Both the position numbers and the translations under genes were made by a program. A stretch of 5,381 bases of DNA, from contig JALTMR010000234.1 in the NCBI GenBank assembly GCA_027001525.1, positions 1 to 5,381 on the forward strand, read 5' to 3'. Below the pieces are notes generated by a model that saw only the letters and a list, made by a program, of their open reading frames with translations, was not told the origin of the DNA and made no database searches. This document shows, in pieces, positions 1-5,381 of the stretch. The DNA comes from Gammaproteobacteria bacterium. Its GTDB lineage: Bacteria > Pseudomonadota > Gammaproteobacteria > Tenderiales > Tenderiaceae. How positions within the stretch are numbered: position 1 is the stretch's first letter; each line of letters begins with the position of its first letter.

Positions 1-1
1 T

Positions 2-370
2 GAGTTCGTTCCCGTAGCGTTTAGGCGGGGCTGGTTGGTTTTTGCCGGTCTTCAGGATGGCTCAGAGCTAAAGTCGCTACAGATTGGCTACGTCTACAAT
101 CGTCGTTTTCATCAGCTGCAAGAGGGGTTTGATCCCAATTACACTGGTGGCGTGGGGAATGTGCTAAGGGCCGAGATTATAAAGTACTGTATCGAATCGG
201 GCGTGGAGTATTACGATTTTCTGGGTGAGTTTACCGAGCATAAGCGCCGATGGGGTGCTGAAAAACGATATGGCTTTGATCTGTTTATAGGCAATGGTCT
301 GCTTAAAAGTGACTTGTTGGTGCGGGCTGGTTTTTGGCCTTCAGGTCAATATTTGAGGTTTTCCCCTTAA
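2..370 (+). CDS. GNAT-fold acyltransferase, CelD/BcsL type, C-terminal part (5' truncated)
   Basis: The reading frame is open from base 2 to a TAA at 368-370, giving 122 residues. The true start lies before the window, and the in-frame TTG at 35 is not a credible start because coding sequence continues upstream of it. The run YDFLGEFTEHKRRWGAEKR, near residues 67-85 of the visible part, is the typical C-terminal signature of the CelD/BcsL group of GNAT proteins (Acetyltransf_6, FemAB-like). In that group an aromatic-Asp-Phe-Leu-Gly segment is followed by a Lys-x-x-Trp segment. Members often sit in cellulose or exopolysaccharide clusters and are thought to transfer an acyl group from acyl-CoA, but the acceptor is rarely known. 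Its position just before a sugar-phosphate transferase on the same strand suggests glycan or precursor acylation, which is inference. The acyl-CoA binding part may be off the left edge. The family call is fairly sure; the substrate is unknown. Confidence 0.8.
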   Translation, partial: EFVPVAFRRGWLVFAGLQDGSELKSLQIGYVYNRRFHQLQEGFDPNYTGGVGNVLRAEIIKYCIESGVEYYDFLGEFTEHKRRWGAEKRYGFDLFIGNGLLKSDLLVRAGFWPSGQYLRFSP

Positions 371-477
371 AGGGGAGCGTAGGGCTCGGCATTTCTGTAG
401 AGCGAAGTATAAAAAGCTAAATAAAAATAATAGCCCGCACTCTTTTAGCGCGGCCAATATTTCATAGGTTAAGGTTC

Positions 478-1893
478 ATGATAGATTCTAAGACACGTCA
501 TCTAAATAGGTTGTTAGCGCTATTAGACATCCTCTTGACGGTATTTATATTATTGATCTCGTTTCGCATTGGGGAGCACCTGTTTAACGCCGATTCCTCG
601 GATCTGTATGCTTACTTCATGCTGTTGCCGGTTATTCTGATTCCCCAGGCTTTCCTGCTTTCCCTTTTTGGGGCCTATTCCAGTTTTCGTTTAACCTCCA
701 TAGTCAATTACTCGATTATTGTCGCTAAGGTTTTGGTTATCTGTGCGGCGATTTTCTTCGCCTTTTTATACGCACTAAAAATCGACTTTGTGAGCCGGGG
801 CGTGCTGCTGGTCTTTTTCTTTTTTAACTTCGTAACATTGATCTCGACTCGGGCGTTGTTGACCTGGTGGTATTTTCGAAAAAGTAAGGAAAAGGGTGAA
901 AACTTTTATAAAGTATTGATTATCGGAACGGGCGAGAGGGCTCATCGCCTGACCGATTTGCTTCAGAGGCACTCTGAGTGGGGGGTCGATATTATCGGCT
1001 ACCTCGATGATGCACCTGCGAGAAAGGGGGACAAAGCGCTTGCTGCAGTGACTCTGGGTTCGGTGGGTGATGTGGGAAAGGTACTGAGCGAGCATGTTGT
1101 TGATGAGGTCTTTTTGGCAGTACCTCGTTCTATGATGAAAGACGTGCAGAAAATTGTTGATGCGTGTGAAGAGCAGGGAGTCAAGTTTGCACTGATGGCC
1201 GATGTTTTTGATCTGAAGGTCGCTCGGACCCAGTTGAGAGACCTTGATGGTGTGCCTCTCTTAACATTTGAACCCGTGCCTCAGAACGAAGCGCTGTTGC
1301 TGGTAAAGCGGTTGATGGACTTGAGTCTGACGTTATTGTCCATGCCGGTGGTTTTACCCGTCATGGCCCTGGTTGCTCTTGCCATCAGGGTCGAGTCCAA
1401 GGGACCGGTGCTTTTTGTTCAGCAGCGAGTGGGATTACATAAACGATTGTTTCCCATGTATAAGTTTCGCTCCATGCACGTGGATGCAGAGGAGAGGCTA
1501 AAAGAGCTGGAGCATCTGAATGAAGCTGATGGCCCGATTTTTAAAATGGCCAATGATCCTCGTGTGACGAAGGTGGGTAAGTTTATTCGTAAAACAAGCC
1601 TGGATGAGCTGCCGCAGCTTTTTAATGTAATTCGGGGGCACATGAGTCTGGTGGGCCCTCGACCCATGTCTATACGTGATGTGGATCTGTTCGATAGGGG
1701 CATTCAGCGAAAGAGGTTTAGCGTCAAGCCGGGGTTAACCTGTATATGGCAGATATCCGGGCGCAGTAACCTGCCATTTGAAAAATGGCTGGAGCTTGAT
1801 CTTGAGTATATTGAAAACTGGTCTTTAGAACTTGATTTGAAAATTCTGATCAAGACACTGCCTGCGGTAATGTTCAGCCGTGGGGCGGTTTAA
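478..1893 (+). CDS. Polyprenyl-phosphate sugar-phosphate transferase (exopolysaccharide initiating enzyme)
   Basis: This 471-residue protein is a usual length for the WcaJ/WbaP-like initiating transferases. They move a sugar-1-phosphate from a nucleotide sugar to undecaprenyl phosphate in the inner membrane. The N-terminus has about four hydrophobic helices (roughly 11-34, 45-69, 79-101 and 107-130). A Rossmann-like domain follows, with VLIIGTGERA at 146-155 (the CoA_binding_3 region). The Bac_transf catalytic domain starts at KRLMD (277-281). Its membrane-penetrating helix (about 282-304) has the Ser-Pro break at 289-290. The domain continues through QQRVG (315-319), KFRSM (329-333), DPRVTKVGKFIRK (360-372) and the catalytic Asp-Glu pair in SLDELPQ (D376, E377). 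LVGPRP (391-396) and KPGLTCIWQISGR (417-429) complete it. A modest TAAGG at 470-474 lies only 3 bases before the ATG. An enzyme of the next step follows 25 bases later. The sugar (Glc, Gal or other) cannot be told from sequence, so no symbol is given. Confidence 0.95.
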   Translation: MIDSKTRHLNRLLALLDILLTVFILLISFRIGEHLFNADSSDLYAYFMLLPVILIPQAFLLSLFGAYSSFRLTSIVNYSIIVAKVLVICAAIFFAFLYALKIDFVSRGVLLVFFFFNFVTLISTRALLTWWYFRKSKEKGENFYKVLIIGTGERAHRLTDLLQRHSEWGVDIIGYLDDAPARKGDKALAAVTLGSVGDVGKVLSEHVVDEVFLAVPRSMMKDVQKIVDACEEQGVKFALMADVFDLKVARTQLRDLDGVPLLTFEPVPQNEALLLVKRLMDLSLTLLSMPVVLPVMALVALAIRVESKGPVLFVQQRVGLHKRLFPMYKFRSMHVDAEERLKELEHLNEADGPIFKMANDPRVTKVGKFIRKTSLDELPQLFNVIRGHMSLVGPRPMSIRDVDLFDRGIQRKRFSVKPGLTCIWQISGRSNLPFEKWLELDLEYIENWSLELDLKILIKTLPAVMFSRGAV

Positions 1894-1904
1894 GGTGAAG
1901 GAAT

Positions 1905-1922
1905 ATGGCGATAGTGATATGA
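1905..1922 (+). CDS. Possible five-codon leader peptide (MAIVI) overlapping the next gene's start
   Basis: ATG at 1905 is followed by four codons and TGA at 1920-1922. That stop shares bases with the ATG of the GT26 gene at 1919 as ATGA. An AAGGTG at 1892-1897 lies 7 bases before this ATG, and AAGGA at 1898-1902 is closer still. By contrast, the GT26 ATG itself has no Shine-Dalgarno-like motif at a normal distance (AAGGA is 16 bases away). This arrangement would let ribosomes terminate and restart at the GT26 gene. A run of six codons including the stop arises easily by chance, so this is only a suggestion. Confidence 0.25.
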   Translation: MAIVI

Positions 1923-2698
1923 AAGATTCTAATTTGAATGTACCCGTTCGAAATATTCTAGGCGTTCCTGTTTATGCCGCCACAATTGGGCAGGTACTTG
2001 ATTGTATTGATGTTGCAATTAAACAGCGTAATCCACTTCATATTGGCGTGGTTAACGCGGCGAAGATAGTCAATATGCATCGAGACCCGCTGTTGATGGA
2101 TGACGTAATGTCTTCAGATATCGTGCTGGCTGATGGGGCTGCGGTGGTTTGGGCCGGTAAGATTCTGGGGCAGCCCCTCCCCGAGCGCGTTGCGGGAATC
2201 GACCTGATGCATGGGGTTTTTGAACGCGGGATGGAGCGCCATTACCGTGTTTACTGCCTGGGGGCCACCGAAGAGGTCTCTCGCATTGTGGCGGAGCGTA
2301 TCGCTCAGCAATACCCTGGTGTGATACTGGCCGGGCGTCGCAACGGCTACTTTAAAGAGGAGGAGGAAGAGGGGATAGCTCAAGATATCAGAGAGTCCAA
2401 TGCCGATGTCTTATTTGTTGCGATGACCTCCCCGAGGAAAGAGAATTTTATGGCGAAGTGGGGAGAGAAAATGGCCGTGCCTGTTTGCCATGGGGTCGGA
2501 GGGTCATTTGATGTTATGGCAGGAAAGGTTGAGCGGGCCCCCGAATGTTGGCAGAAATATGGACTGGAGTGGCTGTATCGCGTGAAGCAAGAGCCAGGCA
2601 GGTTGTGGAAACGTTATTTGGTCACAAATACTCTTTTTTGCTGGATGGTGCTGAAGTCGTGGATCTCTGCTCTGTTTCGCAGGCGCCAGGGAACGTAG
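1919..2698 (+). CDS. WecG/TagA/CpsF family glycosyltransferase (GT26)
   Basis: With the ATG at 1919 the product has 259 residues, a normal size for GT26. These enzymes add the second sugar (often a ManNAc or ManNAcA type, or glucose) to an undecaprenyl-PP-linked first sugar at the cytoplasmic face of the membrane. Family landmarks are ILGVPV (13-18), VVNAAKIV (44-51) and ADGAAVVWA (71-79), whose D72 aligns with the catalytic Asp of TagA-type enzymes. Others are the YCLGA strand (112-116), GRRNGYF (139-145), VAMTSPRKENF (167-177) and GVGGSFDVMAGKVERAP (192-208). The C-terminal block GLEWLYRVKQEPGRLWKRY (215-233) completes the set. In-frame GTG codons at 1880 and 1895 would add 13 or 8 residues and make a start that overlaps or abuts the previous gene. 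ATG 1919 is preferred because the conserved part begins about a dozen residues later. It directly follows the sugar-phosphate transferase, matching the order of the pathway. The donor sugar is unresolved. Confidence 0.94.
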   Translation: MKDSNLNVPVRNILGVPVYAATIGQVLDCIDVAIKQRNPLHIGVVNAAKIVNMHRDPLLMDDVMSSDIVLADGAAVVWAGKILGQPLPERVAGIDLMHGVFERGMERHYRVYCLGATEEVSRIVAERIAQQYPGVILAGRRNGYFKEEEEEGIAQDIRESNADVLFVAMTSPRKENFMAKWGEKMAVPVCHGVGGSFDVMAGKVERAPECWQKYGLEWLYRVKQEPGRLWKRYLVTNTLFCWMVLKSWISALFRRRQGT

Positions 2699-2747
2699 GA
2701 ATACCCTTCGATAATCGTTATGTGGAAACCAGGCGAATTATATTCGG

Positions 2748-2774
2748 TCATGTTTTTATTTTACTCATGTTTTT
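2748..2774. repeat. Ten-base direct repeat, 17-base period
   Basis: TCATGTTTTT occurs at 2748-2757 and again at 2765-2774 in the 155-base gap between the GT26 gene and the ParB-like gene. The period of 17 bases is not a whole number of helical turns but falls within the range of tandem regulator sites. Both copies are T-rich, so chance similarity is plausible. No function is claimed. Confidence 0.3.
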
Positions 2775-2777
2775 TAG

Positions 2778-2790
2778 TGTGCAGAGCACA
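2778..2790. repeat. Short perfect inverted repeat TGTGC-AGA-GCACA
   Basis: Five-base arms with a 3-base centre form a perfect dyad just after the T-rich direct repeats, about 64 bases before the ParB-like gene. There is no T-run behind it on the + strand, so it is not a classical intrinsic terminator in that direction. On the - strand it is followed by a run of T, but it is too weak to call and no - strand gene needs it. A dimeric regulator site or a small RNA hairpin is possible. Confidence 0.3.
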
Positions 2791-2853
2791 AAATGTACGA
2801 ACCGCCCTACGGACAATAGTGGCATACACAGTGAGTCGCGGTGATTTGACAAG

Positions 2854-3456
2854 ATGATGAGTGTAATTAAAGGGGCATACCGGCAATGTAAATGGCAGGC
2901 TATTCGTGTTCTCTCTTCCGGTAGAAGCACAACGTTAAGTCATGTTAATCCGGCAGATATTGTTGTTGGCCAGACTCCCAGCAGTCAGTTTCCAGTCAGG
3001 AGTACATATAAGTTCACTCGGGACGGGGACTGGGACAAGGAGGTTGTGCCGGTGGAAGATCACTTGCTCTATCGATCCTATGTGATGCATTTTATCGAAC
3101 AGAGAGCCTGGGAGGATACGCCATTCTTTCAGTTTGCCATGGAACAAATTGATACTCTTGGTTCGTTTAGGGGGGAGTATAATAGTGTTGAAATGCTTAG
3201 AGCGAGATTCTCAAAATGCGACGCGTTGTATAGGCAAATAGAGAGTGATGGCTATAAAAGTAACAGAGCGTTATACGCTGAGGGAAAGATAGACAATATA
3301 TTATTTTTGTTGGATGAAGTAACCGTTAATATCTCGAGAGACGGGCAGTATATTTTAAACGATGGCTGGCATCGATTTGCCTCTGCCAGATTGCTTAATA
3401 TAGAGAACATTCCTGTAAGAATCTTGGTGTCTCACGCCTGCTATGGCAAGAACTGA
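2854..3456 (+). CDS. Uncharacterised protein with a ParB/sulfiredoxin-like C-terminal segment
   Basis: This 200-residue protein shows no signal peptide or membrane helix and is probably cytoplasmic. The C-terminal part (about 154-194) reads DEVTVNISRDGQYILNDGWHRFASARLLNIENIPVRILVSH. It matches the pattern of the ParB/Srx fold: a strand, a Gly-x-His-Arg turn, a helix with small residues, then an Ile-Pro-Val-Arg strand. The core is NDGWHR (169-174). Sulfiredoxin's catalytic Cys before HR is a Trp here, so reductase activity is unlikely. The front part has GDWD (58-61), a charged DHLLYRSYVMHF stretch (69-80), WEDTPFF (86-92) and a Cys-containing segment to SDGY (131-134). I recall the same order in many unannotated proteins near glycosyltransferases in archaea and bacteria, from memory and not checked. 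It does not look like a plasmid-partition ParB, since it has no helix-turn-helix. A stop at 2842-2844 limits the start to ATG 2854 or 2857, and no clear ribosome site is seen. Function is unknown; a nucleotide- or phosphate-binding role is inference. Confidence 0.8.
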   Translation: MMSVIKGAYRQCKWQAIRVLSSGRSTTLSHVNPADIVVGQTPSSQFPVRSTYKFTRDGDWDKEVVPVEDHLLYRSYVMHFIEQRAWEDTPFFQFAMEQIDTLGSFRGEYNSVEMLRARFSKCDALYRQIESDGYKSNRALYAEGKIDNILFLLDEVTVNISRDGQYILNDGWHRFASARLLNIENIPVRILVSHACYGKN

Positions 3457-3579
3457 GTGGACCGGTTCCACTGCTTCCTTGTGACGGTGCTATTTGGTTG
3501 GGGATTTCCAGCGTCAGGGTAGTGTTGCCTTTTGTCTTGGCTATTCAAATAAATTGGGTGCTGGCGAAAGGGCCGTTGG

Positions 3580-3605
3580 TTGTATTTGAAATGTTGATTG
3601 TATTT
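3580..3605. repeat. Eight-base direct repeat TTGTATTT, 18-base period
   Basis: TTGTATTT appears at 3580-3587 and at 3598-3605. Each copy is followed by A-rich sequence (GAAA, AAAAA), so the similarity extends imperfectly. It lies about 70-95 bases before the GT4 start, where promoter elements or activator sites would be expected. It is short and low in complexity, so confidence is low. Confidence 0.3.
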
Positions 3606-3614
3606 AAAAAGAAG

Positions 3615-3628
3615 CGTGGTTTACCACG
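3615..3628. repeat. Perfect 14-base inverted repeat CGTGGT-TT-ACCACG
   Basis: Six-base arms are separated by TT, or read as a 5-bp stem with a TTTA loop in RNA. The dyad sits 46 bases before the GTG start of the GT4 gene, inside an A+T-rich stretch. It is followed by TCATTTTATTAG, which has only a short T-run. The stem is too small for a confident terminator. An operator for a dimeric regulator, or a small hairpin in the 5' leader of the mRNA, fits equally well. Confidence 0.4.
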
Positions 3629-3661
3629 TCATTTTATTAGTTAGACATCAGTTGGAAGACC

Positions 3662-3667
3662 GAGGAG
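3662..3667 (+). promoter_or_regulatory. Ribosome binding site GAGGAG deciding a GTG start
   Basis: GAGGAG lies 6 bases before the GTG at 3674. It is the best-placed Shine-Dalgarno motif in the window. It supports GTG 3674 as the start of the GT4 gene, and the protein's first strand (KTSLIRYSG) begins immediately after it, as expected for a GT-B fold N-terminus. Confidence 0.75.
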
Positions 3668-3673
3668 TCATCT

Positions 3674-4840
3674 GTGAAAACTTCCCTTATTAGGTATTCG
3701 GGAACCCATCTTAAGCACCGAAGGATGGGGCGGGTTTTCTTCACCCTATTGAAGCCAGCAGTTGATCGTGGCTGGGATGTTTGTCTGGTATTAAGTCATC
3801 CACCCGAAGATGAGACATGGCTTGATGATATTAAGCAGCTTGGCGTGGTTATTGAGTACCTACCCAGGGCAAAATCGAACTTTGATTGGGGATGTGTCGC
3901 ATCTGTTCGAAAATTATGCAGGAAATACGAGTGTGACATATTCCATTGTGACAATATCCACACAAGCCCCATGATGGGGGCTTGGCTGGCTGGTGTGCCC
4001 GTCCGTGTGTGGCAGAAACGTTCCATGACCGAGGCATATGAGGTCGGCAGGGAGCTGACATTTAGAGATCGCCTGTCTATCTCCATTCGTACAACCTGCA
4101 CACTTGCCACCAAGGTTGTTGCCGTCTCCGAGGCGGTCAAACAGGAGTTGCTCAGTCTTAATATCGCGGAAGAAAAAATTAATGTACTGATAAATCCCTT
4201 TGATATGAGAGAATTTAACAAACCGCGTAGCCGAGATGTTATCAGAGAAGAGTACGGTTATGTGGGAGACGATATTGTTATTTTGACTATAGGTCATGCC
4301 GTTCCCGTGAAGGGGTGGGATGTGCTGATTAGGGCATTCTCTCGTGTGGCATCAAGGGCTTCGAATGCTAAGTTATTGATGGTTGGGGATATTGATGGTG
4401 CCGCAGAGAAGTCCTATTTTCCCAAACTAGTGCATTTGGTTGATGAACTTGGTCTCGGGGATAAAGTGGTATTTCCTGGGCATCTTACTGATATCAGTGA
4501 AGTATTGCGTGTCGGGGATATTTTTGTGCTGCCTTCGATGTCTGAAGGTTTTAGCAATGCGTTGCTGGAGGGGATGGGGAGTGGCATGCCGTGTGTGGCT
4601 ACACGCGTTGGTGGCGCCGAAGACCTTATTGATAATCAGGAAAATGGCTTTATAGTGGAGAGGGGCGATGCTGATGCCCTTGGGCGGGTATTGTCCCGGT
4701 TGGTGGAAGATGATGTGTTAAGGGAGGAGATTAAGGGCAGATCCCGGCTACCTGACAAAATAAAAACCAGAAAGGAATACGCCGAAGAGTTTGTTGAGTT
4801 TTACCAGTCGCTTTATAAAAAGAAGCTCAAAGCATATTGA
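3674..4840 (+). CDS. Glycosyltransferase family 4 (GT-B fold)
   Basis: This 388-residue protein has the usual length and two-domain layout of retaining GT4 enzymes, which move a sugar from a nucleotide donor to a lipid-linked or growing glycan at the cytoplasmic face. The N-terminal domain (about 1-180) includes HLKHRRMGRVFFTLL (12-26) in the acceptor-side position, DIFHCDNIH (88-96) and VVAVSEAVKQEL (148-159). The C-terminal domain opens with ILTIGHAVPVKGWDVLI (203-219), whose K213 and G214 belong to the phosphate-contacting KG motif. It continues with LLMVGD (234-239), VVFPGH (265-270) and VLPSMSEGFSNALLEGMGSGMPCVAT (285-310). The EX7E motif is E291/E299 and is followed by the VGGAEDLI donor-site segment (312-319). 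The end is rich in Lys and Glu. The start is GTG behind GAGGAG. The gene stands 217 bases after its neighbour, so it may have its own promoter. Donor and acceptor sugars cannot be told. Confidence 0.94.
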   Translation: MKTSLIRYSGTHLKHRRMGRVFFTLLKPAVDRGWDVCLVLSHPPEDETWLDDIKQLGVVIEYLPRAKSNFDWGCVASVRKLCRKYECDIFHCDNIHTSPMMGAWLAGVPVRVWQKRSMTEAYEVGRELTFRDRLSISIRTTCTLATKVVAVSEAVKQELLSLNIAEEKINVLINPFDMREFNKPRSRDVIREEYGYVGDDIVILTIGHAVPVKGWDVLIRAFSRVASRASNAKLLMVGDIDGAAEKSYFPKLVHLVDELGLGDKVVFPGHLTDISEVLRVGDIFVLPSMSEGFSNALLEGMGSGMPCVATRVGGAEDLIDNQENGFIVERGDADALGRVLSRLVEDDVLREEIKGRSRLPDKIKTRKEYAEEFVEFYQSLYKKKLKAY

Positions 4841-4953
4841 GCATTGTAAGAAAATTAGGGGAAGGGCATGAGGTTCAGCTAAAACTGTGGTTTGTTTTGA
4901 TTGGCCGCCGCCCTCAATGATGAGTTGAAGTCTCTTGTTGGAGTGATACTGTA

Positions 4954-5381
4954 ATGGCGTCGATCAGGTCACGTTGTTTTTTAATACTGCAGTGGCTTGG
5001 CTTTGTGTGGATGTGGCGATATACACGCAGATACCGAGTTAATATCTTGATGGTTCACGGGGTGATGGACGAGAGCGTCCCTTCAACATGGAAGCCCCTC
5101 CGTTCCCAGTTGTCACGGCGGCAGCTGGATCGTGTTTTAAAATTATTATCGCAACACTATAACTTTATATCTCTTGATCAAGCGGTTGACATTGTCAAGG
5201 GGGATGCTCCTCCCCTAAAAAACTGCATGGTCATTACCTTCGATGACGGCTATCGCAATAATCTTACCCAGGCTCTGCCTATTCTTGAGCGCTATGGTGT
5301 ACCTGCAACATTCTACGTTTCAACGGGGCATATTGAACAGCGAAAGCCCTTTTGGTTTGATCGTCTGGACTATGCGATTGC
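4954..5381 (+). CDS. NodB-type polysaccharide deacetylase, N-terminal part (3' truncated)
   Basis: ATG at 4954 opens a frame that runs without a stop to the right edge, giving 142 visible residues. GGAG at 4940-4943 is 10 bases upstream, a slightly long but acceptable spacing. After a short basic and hydrophobic start (about 9-21, perhaps a membrane anchor) comes ILMVHGVMD (31-39), the usual first strand of the family with H35. CMVITFDDGYRNN (91-103) is the NodB motif 1, in which D97 and D98 are the catalytic and metal-binding Asp positions. PATFYVSTGHI (117-127) and PFWFDRLDYAI (132-142) resemble the insert seen in polysaccharide-locus members. The His-x-x-x-His metal motif would lie past the edge, so activity cannot be judged. 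Such enzymes remove N- or O-acetyl groups from glycans. It lies 113 bases after the GT4 gene on the same strand and probably tailors the same polymer. Confidence 0.9.
   Translation, partial: MASIRSRCFLILQWLGFVWMWRYTRRYRVNILMVHGVMDESVPSTWKPLRSQLSRRQLDRVLKLLSQHYNFISLDQAVDIVKGDAPPLKNCMVITFDDGYRNNLTQALPILERYGVPATFYVSTGHIEQRKPFWFDRLDYAI

Larger units (their letters stand above)
3457..3673. other. 217-base gap without a gene, partly A+T-rich
   Basis: This is the largest gap in the window, between the ParB-like gene and the GT4 gene. No reading frame of useful length was found in it. Its right half (about 3540-3640) is A+T-rich and carries a direct repeat and a perfect dyad, listed separately. Candidate promoter boxes such as TTGAAA at 3586-3591 have no well-spaced -10 partner, so no promoter is called. 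A promoter or regulatory region for the GT4 gene remains the most natural reading. Confidence 0.5.

Noticed and set aside
371..477. A+T-rich TATAAA and AATAAT stretches (about 408-431) as a promoter for the sugar-phosphate transferase
   Set aside because: No -35-like hexamer lies at a suitable distance upstream. The gap may hold a promoter, but the sequence does not support a specific one.
775..1703. Three - strand frames opposite the sugar-phosphate transferase gene
   Set aside because: They are antisense to a complete, motif-rich gene, and no family features are visible in their translations.
2545..2844. A + strand frame of 99 codons overlapping the end of the GT26 gene and running through the gap
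   Set aside because: It starts from TTG inside the well-supported GT26 gene, and its translation has no recognisable motif. The part beyond 2698 is low-complexity, so it is an out-of-frame shadow.
2846..2851. TTGACA, a perfect -35 box sequence, just before the ParB-like gene
   Set aside because: No -10-like hexamer stands 16-18 bases downstream, and such a promoter would start transcription inside the gene.
2854..3456. Reading the ParB-like protein as a chromosome or plasmid partition ParB
   Set aside because: It has no helix-turn-helix DNA-binding domain, no GERRxRA box, no neighbouring ParA, and the context is glycan assembly.
3796..4297. Several - strand open frames of 70-141 codons opposite the GT4 gene
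   Set aside because: They lie wholly within a gene with clear GT4 motifs, are rich in Ser and His as antisense shadows often are, and have no recognisable domain.
4841..4953. Search for a terminator after the GT4 gene
   Set aside because: Only 4-base arms (ATTG/CAAT around a GC-rich centre) and a long-range GGGC/GCCC pairing are seen, without a T-run, which is too weak to call.

Overview
The window is part of an extracellular polysaccharide (exopolysaccharide, capsule or O-unit type) biosynthesis locus. All recognisable genes are on the + strand. The protein families, the intermediate and patchy G+C content, and the inner-membrane polyprenyl-phosphate chemistry suggest a Gram-negative proteobacterium, perhaps a marine gammaproteobacterium. 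The genus cannot be fixed from the sequence alone.

Layout: (1) 2-370, the C-terminal end of a GNAT-fold acyltransferase of the CelD/BcsL (FemAB-like) type, cut by the left edge. (2) 478-1893, a full-length polyprenyl-phosphate sugar-phosphate transferase, the membrane enzyme that loads the first sugar on the lipid carrier. (3) 1919-2698, a WecG/TagA/CpsF (GT26) glycosyltransferase, preceded by a possible five-codon leader peptide that overlaps its start as ATGA. (4) 2854-3456, a 200-residue protein of no assigned function with a ParB/sulfiredoxin-like C-terminal segment. (5) 3674-4840, a GT4 (GT-B fold) glycosyltransferase starting at GTG behind a strong ribosome binding site. (6) 4954 to the right edge, the N-terminal part of a NodB-type polysaccharide deacetylase.

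A likely working order is inferred from the families. The sugar-phosphate transferase makes undecaprenyl-PP-sugar, the GT26 enzyme adds the second residue, and the GT4 enzyme adds a later one. The acyltransferase and the deacetylase would tailor the glycan or an intermediate. No flippase (Wzx), polymerase (Wzy) or chain-length protein (Wzz) is inside the window, so assembly genes must lie outside it.

Non-coding gaps are 107, 25, 155, 217 and 113 bp. They hold a few short direct and inverted repeats, but no convincing promoter or terminator, no tRNA or rRNA, no insertion sequence and no CRISPR array. The least ordinary element is the 200-residue ParB-like protein. The rest is a conventional polysaccharide locus, and I see no clear evidence of an entirely new system.
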